DNA of 64,000 nucleotides from Methylobacterium phyllostachyos. GTDB taxonomy: Bacteria > Pseudomonadota > Alphaproteobacteria > Rhizobiales > Beijerinckiaceae. Made by a program: the position numbers and the translations under genes. Numbering within the stretch: position 1 is the stretch's first letter; each line of letters opens with the position of its first letter. Positions 56,126 through 64,000 of this stretch are shown here, piece after piece. The stretch spans positions 124,001 through 188,000 of the forward strand of contig NZ_FNHS01000001.1 in the NCBI RefSeq assembly GCF_900103445.1, in the 5' to 3' direction. Under the pieces are notes generated by a model that had not been told where the DNA came from, did not search any database, and saw only the letters and a program-made list of their open reading frames with translations.

Positions 56126-56915
56126 TTATCCGTCCTGGCGTTTTGGCAAGCGATTTTGCAGTATGCACCTTATCCGGGGCGGATCGCAAATCCAAGGCCT
56201 CGACGGATGGCCGCTGCTCAGCCTTGCTGCTCTGCTTCGCACGGCCGGTTGAGAGAATCGGCTAACCGCTGCAACGATGTCGGTGATGGGTTTGATCGAG
56301 ACGCGTCGTCGTGCCCTTCGGTTGCGCTTGGTGATCTCGCGTTCGATCGCCGCCGGCAGCGCGTTGAGTGTATCTAGCCGGACGGGAGCGTTTCCAGCCA
56401 GTCGCAGTCAAACGTTCTACCTCCGTGGCATTGAGGAGCCGGCAGATTGCCTGTCCCGTTCTACCGCCACACACGCCTCACCATGCGCCAGAAGCCCCAA
56501 CCAAAGGATTGCCCATAGGAGCGGTATGGTAACCCCCGACATCCACTTCGGGCGAGCTGTCGAGGTTGTTGTTACCAGTCAAAAACGGATCGAGCCCTCA
56601 CTTGGCAAGAAGGAGCCCATCGCAGCGACCTTGATACGGGCCTGCGCCGGATCAAATAGGGGCTCAGCATTGATAGGTTGATGAGCGGAGCGGCAACGAT
56701 GCCGCCACGCTTGACAGCCGCCAAGATGCTTCACCGTCCTGAGGCGATAAACCAATACCGTCCACTGAAACATTCAATACGTTGAGTTACGCGCGCAACA
56801 TATTGACATTCCGCCGCGCTCATGGTGGTTGTTTTCCCGGTTAGCTTAACGATATGTTAGTAAAACGCAGCATGGTTATGACAGTTGTTCGGGCGAGAAG
56901 TAGGGCGAATAATCG
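56126..56915. other. Region without a recognisable gene
   Basis: 790 bp between a minus-strand FkbM gene and a plus-strand glycosyltransferase. Minus-strand frames around 56262-56474 and 56579-56773 look like pieces of longer proteins (for example LDTLNALPAAIEREITKRN in an alternative frame at about 56300-56390) but are interrupted by stops. They may be transposase debris. The final 130 bp are AT-rich and probably the promoter of the next gene. Confidence 0.4.
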
Positions 56916-57992
56916 ATGACCCCCGACCCAAAGACTTGGAATGTTGATTTCACGCTCGCGCTCCACAACCGAACCGGAAAATATTTTTACGGTCGAGATA
57001 TTATAGATGACAATACAAATCTTATAGAACAGGTTTATGCATGGCGGGTTCCATTAAGCGGTGCTTCCAGCTATCTAGCGTCCCGAATAGTCGACCGGCT
57101 TTGGTCGATGGAAGTAAAAGCGCAAACGTGGCTCGGGATAGAATTCAGCGCCTTTGGACGGCATAGGCATACGATCCATATGGATCCGCTGACTGTTGTT
57201 GCCGCTAAATTGACCGGTGACGATCTGGTTATCTGTCATGATCTTGGGGTGCTGACGCATCCAGATCTTTTCGAGCCAAGGGTCACGGCCCTTTATCGAC
57301 TGGCCTACGCAAAAATTGGCGAACGTCGCCCTCGGATGGTGTTCGTCAGCAGGGCATCAGAACAGGCTTTCATCAAGACGATAGGAAAGCCTATGCGGTC
57401 ATCTGTGATATACCCTCCCCTGAGGTCCGACGTTACAGCTGGCCCGGAAAGCCCCGTAGAAGGCATCAATACGCCTTACCTTCTCACTGTGGGCAGTCTT
57501 GGACATCGCAAGAACCAAAAGGCTCTCATTGATGCTTTTGCGCAGTCAGGGCTGCACCAGCAGGGTGTTGCCTATGTGCTGTGTGGCGCACATGAGCCAG
57601 GCGCGGGTGACGTGCTGAAAGCCGCCGAGGCCACGCCGGGCGTCCATGTCTTGGCCTACGTATCCGATGCTCAGCTGCGCTGGCTTTATCGAAAAGCCAC
57701 GGCTTTCGTTTTAGTCAGTCGGCTTGAAGGCTTCGGAATTCCGGTCGCGGAAGCGATCAACCACGGTCTCATCCCATTGGTGACGCGAGAAAGTGTACTC
57801 GAAGAGGTGGCCGGAGAAGCTGCGTTGACCGCAGATTCTTCGTCGATCGACGAAATGGCTGCCCAAATGCGCAACCTTGTTTCGATGCCCGAAAGCGAGA
57901 AACGGCAACGTCAGGCGCTTCTTGGCAAAGCCGTGGAGCGGTTTTCGCGCGCAGAGTTCAAAACGAACTGGCGAAACGAGCTGAGCAGTTAA
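56916..57992 (+). CDS. Family 4 (GT-B) glycosyltransferase
   Basis: 358 residues. The C-terminal domain begins TPYLLTVGSLGHRKNQKALIDAF, the classic donor-domain opening of GT1/GT4 enzymes, and has LEGFGIPVAEAINHGLIPLVT with the E-x7-E motif that grips the nucleotide sugar. The N-terminal domain contains VICHDLGVLTHPDLF. Retaining transfer from a nucleotide sugar to a growing glycan is expected. Last gene of the accessory region; the next gene, lon, is core. Confidence 0.9.
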   Translation: MTPDPKTWNVDFTLALHNRTGKYFYGRDIIDDNTNLIEQVYAWRVPLSGASSYLASRIVDRLWSMEVKAQTWLGIEFSAFGRHRHTIHMDPLTVVAAKLTGDDLVICHDLGVLTHPDLFEPRVTALYRLAYAKIGERRPRMVFVSRASEQAFIKTIGKPMRSSVIYPPLRSDVTAGPESPVEGINTPYLLTVGSLGHRKNQKALIDAFAQSGLHQQGVAYVLCGAHEPGAGDVLKAAEATPGVHVLAYVSDAQLRWLYRKATAFVLVSRLEGFGIPVAEAINHGLIPLVTRESVLEEVAGEAALTADSSSIDEMAAQMRNLVSMPESEKRQRQALLGKAVERFSRAEFKTNWRNELSS

Positions 57993-58331
57993 GTTGTCGA
58001 TCGGGCCGTGGAGTGGTGCGGCTGATGATCCTGCCGGTGGCGGACGATGGGCTTAAACCGCTGCAAACCAAGAATCCGCCGTCCATACGGCTCGTGGCTA
58101 GACCGTTGCGTTGAACGGCACGCGTCGGTTCGGTGCACCGAGACAGCATGGCTAGCAGATGGCTGGTGCTGCAGTTCGCGGGATGACGGGCCCAGCGACG
58201 CCCGGTGGCCGTGCGCAGCTCGACCCGGCGAACCAAGTGAGCCGAGCCGTGCCCGGAGACGCGGTCGATCATCGGAATGCTGGTGTTCGGATTGATCGGT
58301 CTGCAACACGTCCCGCCGTCGAACGCAAAAA
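57993..58331. other. Junction between glycan region and lon, no gene seen
   Basis: 339 bp of GC-rich DNA. Frames of 82-140 codons are open on both strands but are mutual mirrors without domains. No integrase, direct repeat or tRNA was seen at this right edge. Confidence 0.5.
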
Positions 58332-58355
58332 GCCCCCGGGGCAATCCCCGGGGGC
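58332..58355 (-). terminator. Intrinsic terminator of lon
   Basis: GCCCCCGGGG (58332-58341), loop CAAT, CCCCGGGGGC (58346-58355), a perfect 10-bp stem. On the minus strand it is followed by TTTTTGCG. It begins 30 nt after the lon stop codon. Confidence 0.9.
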
Positions 58356-58385
58356 CTTCTTGTCACCGTCTCATCAGCTATACGG

Positions 58386-60812
58386 TCAGTGCGCCACGAA
58401 GGTAGCACCATCCTCCTCGGTTCGGGCGGGCTTGGCCACGGGCAGCGGCTCTTCCCACTCGATCGCGACCGGCTGGCGGACCAGCGCCTTCTCTAGCACC
58501 TGATCCATCCGCGAGACCGGGATGATCTCCAGCCCGTTCTTCACGCTGTCGGGCACCTCGGCGATATCCTTGGCGTTCTCCTCGGGGATCAGCACCGTCT
58601 TGATGCCACCGCGAAGTGCCGCGAGCAGCTTCTCCTTCAGGCCACCGATCGGCAGGACCCGGCCGCGGAGCGTCACCTCGCCGGTCATCGCGACCTCGCG
58701 GCGGATCGGGATCCCGGTCAGCGTCGAGATGATCGCGGTGGCCATGGCGATGCCGGCCGATGGCCCGTCCTTTGGGGTTGCGCCCTCCGGAACGTGGACG
58801 TGGATGTCGCGCCGGTCGAACAGCGGCGGCTCGATCCCAAAATCGATCGCCCGGGAGCGGACATAGCTCGCTGCCGCCGAGATCGACTCCTTCATCACGT
58901 CCTTCAGGTTGCCGGTAACCGTCATCTTGCCCTTGCCGGGCATCATGACGCCTTCGATCGTCAGCAACTCGCCGCCGACCTCGGTCCAGGCCAGCCCCGT
59001 GACCACACCAACCTGATCGTCCGCGTCGATCTCGCCGTAGCGGAATTTCGGCGGGCCGAGGAAGACGGGGAGGTTCTCCGGCGTCACCGCGATCGACTTG
59101 GTCTTGGTGATGAGGATCTCCTTCACCGCCTTGCGGATCAGGTTGGACAGCTCACGCTCCAGGTTGCGAACGCCGGCCTCCCGCGTGTAGCGGCGGACCA
59201 GCATCATCAAGCCATCATCGTCGATCGACCACTCGTGTGTCCCCAAGCCGTGCTTCTTCAGGGCGTTCGGGATCAGGTGCTTGCGCGCGATCTCGACCTT
59301 TTCCTCTTCGGTGTAGCCGGCGATGCGGATCACCTCCATCCGGTCCATCAGCGGGCCCGGGATGTTGAGGGTGTTGGCCGTGGTCACGAACATCACGTTC
59401 GAGAGGTCGTAATCCACCTCCAGGTAGTGGTCGTTGAAGGTGCTGTTCTGCTCAGGGTCCAGAACCTCCAGGAGCGCCGCCGACGGATCGCCGCGGAAAT
59501 CCATGCCCATCTTGTCGATCTCGTCGAGCAGGATGAGCGGGTTCGAGGTTTTGGCCTTGCGCATCGACTGCACGATCTTGCCGGGCATCGAGCCGATATA
59601 GGTCCGGCGGTGACCGCGGATCTCGGCCTCGTCACGCACGCCGCCGAGCGACATCCGGACGAATTCGCGACCCGTCGCCTTGGCGATGGACTTACCGAGC
59701 GAGGTCTTGCCGACGCCGGGGGGACCGACGAGGCACAGGATCGGACCGGTGAGCTTGTTCGCGCGCTGCTGCACCGCGAGGTACTCGACGATCCGCTCCT
59801 TGACCTTTTCGAGGCCGAAATGGTCCTCGTCCAGCAGTGCCTGGGCGCCGAGCAGGTCCTTCTTGATCTTCGAGCGCTTGCCCCACGGGATGCCGAGCAT
59901 CCAGTCAAGGTAGTTGCGCACGACGGTCGCCTCGGCCGACATCGGTGACATCTGGCGCAGCTTCTTCAGCTCGGCCGTCGCCTTGTCGCGGGCTTCCTTG
60001 GTGAACTTGGTCTTCTCGATCTTCTCCTCGAGTTCGGCCAGTTCGTCACGGCCATCCTCGGAGTCGCCCAGCTCCTTCTGGATCGCCTTCATCTGCTCGT
60101 TCAGGTAGTACTCGCGCTGGGTCTTCTCCATCTGCCGCTTGACGCGGGTCCGGATGCGCTTTTCCACCTGAAGCACGGAGATCTCGCTCTCCATCAGCGA
60201 CAGCACGCGCTCCAGGCGCTGCGCCACCGTGGGCGTCTCCAGGATGCCCTGCTTGTCGGAGATCTTGACGAGCAGATGCGAGCCGATCGTATCAGCGAGC
60301 TTGGACGGCTCGTCGATCTGAGTCACGGCGGAGACGACCTCGGGCGAGATCTTCTTGTTCAGCTTGACGTAGTTCTCGAACTCCGAGAGCACGGAACGCG
60401 CGAGCGCCTCGGCCTCCACGCGGTCACCGAGCTCGTCGTGCAGCGCCTCCGCAGTCGCCTCATAGTACTCGTCCGAGCGGGTGAAGCTCGTGACCTTGGC
60501 GCGGCCGACACCTTCCACCAGCACCTTCACGGTGCCGTCGGGCAGCTTCAGAAGCTGGAGCACGGAGGCAAGGGTGCCGATCTTATAGATCGCATCGGTC
60601 GCCGGATCGTCGTCGCCCGCGTTGATCTGGGTGGCGAGCAGGATGTGGCGGTCCGTACGGACGGCCTCCTCAAGGGCGCGGATCGACTTCTCGCGGCCCA
60701 CGAACAAGGGCACGATCATGTGCGGGAAAACGACGATGTCGCGCAGGGGGAGGACGGCGTAGGTGCCTGTCGAGCCCGGGACCACCGGCTGGCGCGATTT
60801 CGACTGTGACAT
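58386..60812 (-). CDS. lon: ATP-dependent protease Lon
   Basis: 808-residue AAA+ serine protease that degrades misfolded and selected regulatory proteins. The N-terminal substrate domain begins AVLPLRDIVVFPHMIVPLFVGR; Walker A GPPGVGKT at about 357, Walker B LILLDEIDKMGMD; the protease domain has catalytic Ser in KDGPSAGIAMATA (about 679) and catalytic Lys in PIGGLKEKLLAA. All are intact and the length is typical. Gene order tig-clpP-clpX-lon on one strand is the common proteobacterial arrangement. A perfect intrinsic terminator follows. Heat-shock control is usual. Confidence 0.98.
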   Translation of the reverse strand: MSQSKSRQPVVPGSTGTYAVLPLRDIVVFPHMIVPLFVGREKSIRALEEAVRTDRHILLATQINAGDDDPATDAIYKIGTLASVLQLLKLPDGTVKVLVEGVGRAKVTSFTRSDEYYEATAEALHDELGDRVEAEALARSVLSEFENYVKLNKKISPEVVSAVTQIDEPSKLADTIGSHLLVKISDKQGILETPTVAQRLERVLSLMESEISVLQVEKRIRTRVKRQMEKTQREYYLNEQMKAIQKELGDSEDGRDELAELEEKIEKTKFTKEARDKATAELKKLRQMSPMSAEATVVRNYLDWMLGIPWGKRSKIKKDLLGAQALLDEDHFGLEKVKERIVEYLAVQQRANKLTGPILCLVGPPGVGKTSLGKSIAKATGREFVRMSLGGVRDEAEIRGHRRTYIGSMPGKIVQSMRKAKTSNPLILLDEIDKMGMDFRGDPSAALLEVLDPEQNSTFNDHYLEVDYDLSNVMFVTTANTLNIPGPLMDRMEVIRIAGYTEEEKVEIARKHLIPNALKKHGLGTHEWSIDDDGLMMLVRRYTREAGVRNLERELSNLIRKAVKEILITKTKSIAVTPENLPVFLGPPKFRYGEIDADDQVGVVTGLAWTEVGGELLTIEGVMMPGKGKMTVTGNLKDVMKESISAAASYVRSRAIDFGIEPPLFDRRDIHVHVPEGATPKDGPSAGIAMATAIISTLTGIPIRREVAMTGEVTLRGRVLPIGGLKEKLLAALRGGIKTVLIPEENAKDIAEVPDSVKNGLEIIPVSRMDQVLEKALVRQPVAIEWEEPLPVAKPARTEEDGATFVAH

Positions 60813-61015
60813 GCTGACTTCCTCTCAGGGACGCCCGGGTTCGGCGCCCATGCATGGGGCGCGCCTACAGCCAGGGGCCGACCGGGCCGCGAGGGTCGGG
60901 GCTTTCTGGGACTTTGCGGCTGGTAACGCGGACCGCGCCTCGAAGGAGCGTGCGGCCACCGCGCTGAGCCTGAGGTGGCTGCGGCGGACATCGTTTTCAA
61001 GATGTTCCGCGCAGC

Positions 61016-61037
61016 GCGCCCGGCCGAAGCCGGGCGC
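61016..61037 (-). terminator. Hairpin downstream of clpX
   Basis: GCGCCCGGC (61016-61024) pairs with GCCGGGCGC (61029-61037). In the clpX mRNA the loop is UUCG closed by C-G, an especially stable tetraloop. It starts 23 nt after the clpX stop. No T-run follows, so it may stabilise the mRNA end or only weaken read-through into lon. Confidence 0.5.
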
Positions 61038-61059
61038 TTAATGCAACCCTACCAAGCGC

Positions 61060-62331
61060 TTACGCGCTGACGCTGGCGGGTGCGTCCTTGTTGCGGTCGC
61101 CGTGGATGTAGAGCGGGCGCGACTTGCCCTCGACCACTTCCGGACCGATCACGACCTGCTCGACGGATTCGAGGCCCGGCAGATCGTACATCGTGTCGAG
61201 CAGGATCGTCTCCAGGATGGAGCGCAGGCCGCGGGCGCCGGTCTTCCGCTCGATCGCCTTGCGGGCGACGAGCGACAGGGCATCGTCCTGGAAGGTCAGG
61301 TCGACATTCTCCATCTCGAACAGCCGCTGGTACTGCTTGACCAGGGCGTTCTTCGGCTCCTGCAGGATCTTCTTCAGCGCGGCCTCGTCGAGATCCTCCA
61401 GCGTCGCCAGGACCGGCAGACGGCCGACGAACTCGGGGATGAGACCGAACTTCAGCAGATCCTCCGGCTCGACCGAGCGGAAGATCTCGCCGGTACGGCG
61501 GTCGTCCGGGGCCTGCACGGTCGCGCCGAAGCCGATCGAGGTGCCCTTGCCGCGCTGGGAGATGATCCGCTCCAGCCCCGCGAAGGCGCCGCCGCAGATG
61601 AACAGAATGTTGGTGGTGTCGACCTGCAGGAATTCCTGCTGCGGGTGCTTCCGGCCGCCCTGGGGCGGGACGGAAGCGACCGTGCCCTCCATGATCTTCA
61701 GGAGCGCCTGCTGCACGCCCTCGCCCGACACGTCGCGGGTGATCGACGGGTTGTCGGACTTGCGCGAGATCTTGTCGATCTCGTCGATGTAGACGATGCC
61801 GCGCTGGGCCCGCTCGACGTTGTAGTCCGAGGCCTGGAGCAGCTTGAGGATGATGTTCTCGACGTCCTCACCGACATAGCCGGCCTCGGTGAGGGTCGTG
61901 GCGTCCGCCATGGTGAACGGCACGTCGAGGATCCGGGCGAGCGTCTGCGCGAGCAGCGTCTTGCCGGAGCCGGTCGGCCCGATCAGCATGATGTTGGACT
62001 TAGCCAGCTCGACGTCGTTGTGCTTCGTCGCGTGCGCCAGCCGCTTGTAGTGGTTGTGCACCGCGACCGAGAGGACCTTCTTGGCGAAATCCTGGCCGAT
62101 GACGTAATCGTCGAGGACGCGACGGATTTCCTTCGGGGTCGGCACGCCGTCGCGGCTCTTCACCAGCGAGGATTTCGACTCCTCGCGGATGATGTCCATG
62201 CACAGCTCGACGCACTCGTCGCAGATGAACACCGTCGGGCCGGCGATCAGCTTGCGGACCTCGTGCTGGCTCTTGCCGCAGAACGAGCAATACAGCGTGC
62301 TCTTGGAGTCGTTGCCGCCAGTCTTGCTCAT
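61060..62331 (-). CDS. clpX: ATP-dependent Clp protease ATP-binding subunit ClpX
   Basis: 423-residue AAA+ unfoldase that feeds substrates to ClpP. The N-terminal zinc-binding domain has two Cys pairs ([18 protein letters not shown]), Walker A GPTGSGKT and Walker [11 protein letters not shown] are intact, and the [11 protein letters not shown] segment contains the IGF loop that docks into ClpP. Start ATG at 62331 ([17 protein letters not shown]). It lies 184 bp downstream of clpP on the same strand. Confidence 0.98.
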   Translation of the reverse strand: MSKTGGNDSKSTLYCSFCGKSQHEVRKLIAGPTVFICDECVELCMDIIREESKSSLVKSRDGVPTPKEIRRVLDDYVIGQDFAKKVLSVAVHNHYKRLAHATKHNDVELAKSNIMLIGPTGSGKTLLAQTLARILDVPFTMADATTLTEAGYVGEDVENIILKLLQASDYNVERAQRGIVYIDEIDKISRKSDNPSITRDVSGEGVQQALLKIMEGTVASVPPQGGRKHPQQEFLQVDTTNILFICGGAFAGLERIISQRGKGTSIGFGATVQAPDDRRTGEIFRSVEPEDLLKFGLIPEFVGRLPVLATLEDLDEAALKKILQEPKNALVKQYQRLFEMENVDLTFQDDALSLVARKAIERKTGARGLRSILETILLDTMYDLPGLESVEQVVIGPEVVEGKSRPLYIHGDRNKDAPASVSA

Positions 62332-62515
62332 ATCGGTCTCCGATTCCTCGCATCCGCGGCCGGCTAGGGGCGAATGCGCATCCTGTCAAAATAAGGGGGC
62401 CTGCCTAAAGAAACAGTGTGCTGCGCGTCTTTGACCGTAGGCCCGGTCTCGGATGCAAACACGCTGCCGCGGCGGGATCAAGGCCACGCCGCGGCTGTCC
62501 GGGGTCAGGGTCCGA

Positions 62516-63142
62516 TCAGGCGGCCGCCGGCTCCGGACGCTTCTCGATCACCTCGTCGATGAGGCCGAACTCCTTGGCCGCGTCGGCGGTCATGAAGTTG
62601 TCGCGCTCGAGCGCCGTGTGGATCGCGTCGTAGTCGCGGCCCGTGTGCTTCACGTAGATCTCGTTGAGGCGCCGCTTCAGCGCCTCGATCTCGCGGGCGT
62701 GGATCAGGATGTCGGTCGCCTGCCCCTGGAAGCCACCCGAGGGCTGGTGGACCATGATCCGGGCGTTCGGCAGGGCGAAGCGGTGGCCGGGCTCACCGGC
62801 GGTGAGCAGGAGCGAGCCCATCGAGGCGGCCTGGCCGACGCAGAGCGTCGTCACCGGGCAGCGGATGAACTGCATCGTGTCGTAGATCGACAGGCCGGAG
62901 GTGACCACGCCGCCGGGGGAGTTGATGTAGAAGGAAATTTCCTTCTTCGGGTTCTCCGCCTCGAGGAACAGCAGCTGCGCCACGATCAGCGATGCGCCGT
63001 AATCCTCCACAGGCCCGGTGAGGAAGATGATCCGCTCGCGGAGCAGGCGGGAGTAGATGTCGAAGGCGCGCTCGCCGCGGCTCGACTGCTCGACGACCAT
63101 CGGCACGAGCGCGTTGTTGTAGACGTCGATCGGATCTCTCAT
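62516..63142 (-). CDS. clpP: ATP-dependent Clp protease proteolytic subunit ClpP
   Basis: 208-residue serine peptidase forming the tetradecameric barrel. Catalytic Ser is in [12 protein letters not shown], His in [14 protein letters not shown] and Asp in [16 protein letters not shown]. The ATG at 63142 ([14 protein letters not shown]) is used; a frame open to 63211 would add a non-family leader. It sits between tig and clpX on one strand, about 127 bp behind tig. Confidence 0.98.
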   Translation of the reverse strand: MRDPIDVYNNALVPMVVEQSSRGERAFDIYSRLLRERIIFLTGPVEDYGASLIVAQLLFLEAENPKKEISFYINSPGGVVTSGLSIYDTMQFIRCPVTTLCVGQAASMGSLLLTAGEPGHRFALPNARIMVHQPSGGFQGQATDILIHAREIEALKRRLNEIYVKHTGRDYDAIHTALERDNFMTADAAKEFGLIDEVIEKRPEPAAA

Positions 63143-63269
63143 CTCGTCCTGCCCAGAGTGAGGTCCGGGGCTGCCGCGAATCAGGGCAGCCCCGGACATG
63201 TCAGCGAACACCGGCGATGCTTAACCATCGCCTAATCCTTGCCCGCCGTCCTCGGGGACAGGGCGGGAC

Positions 63270-64000
63270 TCAGTCGGCCTTGGCGTCTGTCTCGGACTCG
63301 CCCTTGGCCTTGTCTGCCGGCTTGTCGCCGGTCGTGTCGTCGTCATCATCGTCTGCGAAAAGCGCCTCTTTCGAGACGGGCTCCTCGACGAGTTTGACCT
63401 GCCCGAGGACGTGGTCAACCACCTTTTCCTCGAACAGGGGCGCGCGGAGTTCCGCGAGCGCCTGCGCATTCTTCCGGTAGAAGTCCCAGACCTGCTGCTC
63501 CTGGCCCGGGAACTGCCGGACCCGGGCGATGAGGGCCTGGTTCACCTCGTCATCCGAGACCTTGATATCGGCGCTCTCGCCGACCTGTGCAAGCACGAGA
63601 CCGAGCCGGACCCGGCGCTCGGCGATCTTGCGGTACTCGGCCTGGGCCTTCTCCTCCGTGGTGTCCTCGTCCGCGAAGGTCTTGCCCCGGGCCTTGAGGT
63701 CCTGCTCGACCTGGGCCCACACGGCCGCGAATTCCTGCGCCACCAGGGAGGGGGGCAGCTCGAACGCGTACTTGGTGTCGAGGGCGTCGAGGAGGTCCTT
63801 CTTGAGGCGGCGGCGCGAGGCCGCCTCGAAGTCCCGGCCGATCGCCTCGGACACGGCCTCGCGGAGCTTTTCCAGCGATTCCATGCCCATGGACTTGGCG
63901 AATTCGTCGTCGACCTTGGCCTCGCCCGGAGCCTGGATCTTCGTGACCGTCACGTCGAACTCGGCATCCTTGCCGGCGAGCTGCTCGGCGCCGTACTCGG
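63270..64000 (-). CDS. tig: Trigger factor (5' end beyond window)
   Basis: Ribosome-associated chaperone and peptidyl-prolyl isomerase. The frame is open to the right edge, so the N-terminal ribosome-binding domain and most of the FKBP domain are missing. What remains starts in the FKBP domain ([21 protein letters not shown]) and continues through the helical C-terminal domain ([44 protein letters not shown]). The acidic tail EADDDDDD-like region ends in a Lys/Asp-rich stretch. It is the first gene of the tig-clpP-clpX-lon cluster. Confidence 0.95.
   Translation of the reverse strand, partial: EYGAEQLAGKDAEFDVTVTKIQAPGEAKVDDEFAKSMGMESLEKLREAVSEAIGRDFEAASRRRLKKDLLDALDTKYAFELPPSLVAQEFAAVWAQVEQDLKARGKTFADEDTTEEKAQAEYRKIAERRVRLGLVLAQVGESADIKVSDDEVNQALIARVRQFPGQEQQVWDFYRKNAQALAELRAPLFEEKVVDHVLGQVKLVEEPVSKEALFADDDDDDTTGDKPADKAKGESETDAKAD

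Noticed and set aside
60995..61001. CTTGAAA as the -35 of an RpoH promoter for lon
   Set aside because: The heptamer fits a heat-shock -35, but no matching -10 lies at the proper spacing, and it is about 185 nt from the start codon.

Overview
The window is high-GC, densely coded alphaproteobacterial DNA that most resembles Methylobacterium or a close relative (Methylobacteriaceae). The main pointers are two pqqA genes encoding the Methylobacterium-type PQQ precursor peptide, a periplasmic sorbosone-dehydrogenase/cytochrome c pair, an ETC complex I accessory subunit next to a tRNA-Pro, and the order tig-clpP-clpX-lon. The species cannot be fixed from the sequence alone.

Left part (1-19 kb): on the minus strand lie a truncated lptC-like gene, htpG with a strong downstream hairpin, kup, and a translationally coupled nadA-nadB-nadC operon preceded by two ATGCT-type inverted repeats that look like a NAD-biosynthesis operator. 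An aldo/keto reductase and a TolB-like beta-propeller follow. On the plus strand is a three-subunit molybdenum aldehyde oxidase (paoABC type) with an acyl-CoA synthetase behind it. Next come a two-aspartate retropepsin-like protein fused to a PDZ domain and mgtE, whose ribosome binding site is buried in a perfect leader hairpin.

Middle part (19.4-43.2 kb): two tandem pqqA genes encoding identical 29-residue peptides end in a clear terminator, with no other pqq gene in view. A NupC-type nucleoside transporter follows. A TetR regulator with a perfect 20-bp palindrome lies divergent to an SDR - alpha/beta hydrolase - Baeyer-Villiger monooxygenase operon, which reads as an alcohol-to-ketone-to-ester-to-acid route. 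Then come pcm, the sorbosone dehydrogenase/dihaem cytochrome pair, a GST, a NUDIX hydrolase overlapping an inositol-monophosphatase-family gene, an ArsR regulator with its own palindrome divergent to an MFS exporter, an SDR, clpB, a MOSC protein, a UDP-glucuronate 4-epimerase, a secreted collagen-like protein, a GGDEF-EAL protein, a spore-photoproduct-lyase-like radical SAM protein, a deaminase, the complex I subunit and tRNA-Pro(UGG).

Right part (43.6-58 kb): a surface-glycan accessory region, visibly more AT-rich, loosely packed and with long empty gaps. It holds three glycosyltransferases (GT2, GT9, GT4 types), three FkbM-type methyltransferases, a DegT-family aminotransferase, an acyltransferase-3 membrane protein, a Wzx-like flippase and a decayed IS5-like transposase. 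The last 6 kb return to core DNA: lon (with terminator), clpX, clpP and the 3' part of tig, all on the minus strand.

No CRISPR array, integrase, toxin-antitoxin pair or intact mobile element was seen. The strongest leads for something little described are the orphan duplicated pqqA locus, the mgtE leader hairpin, the regulator/palindrome pairs, the retropepsin-PDZ fusion and the glycan region.
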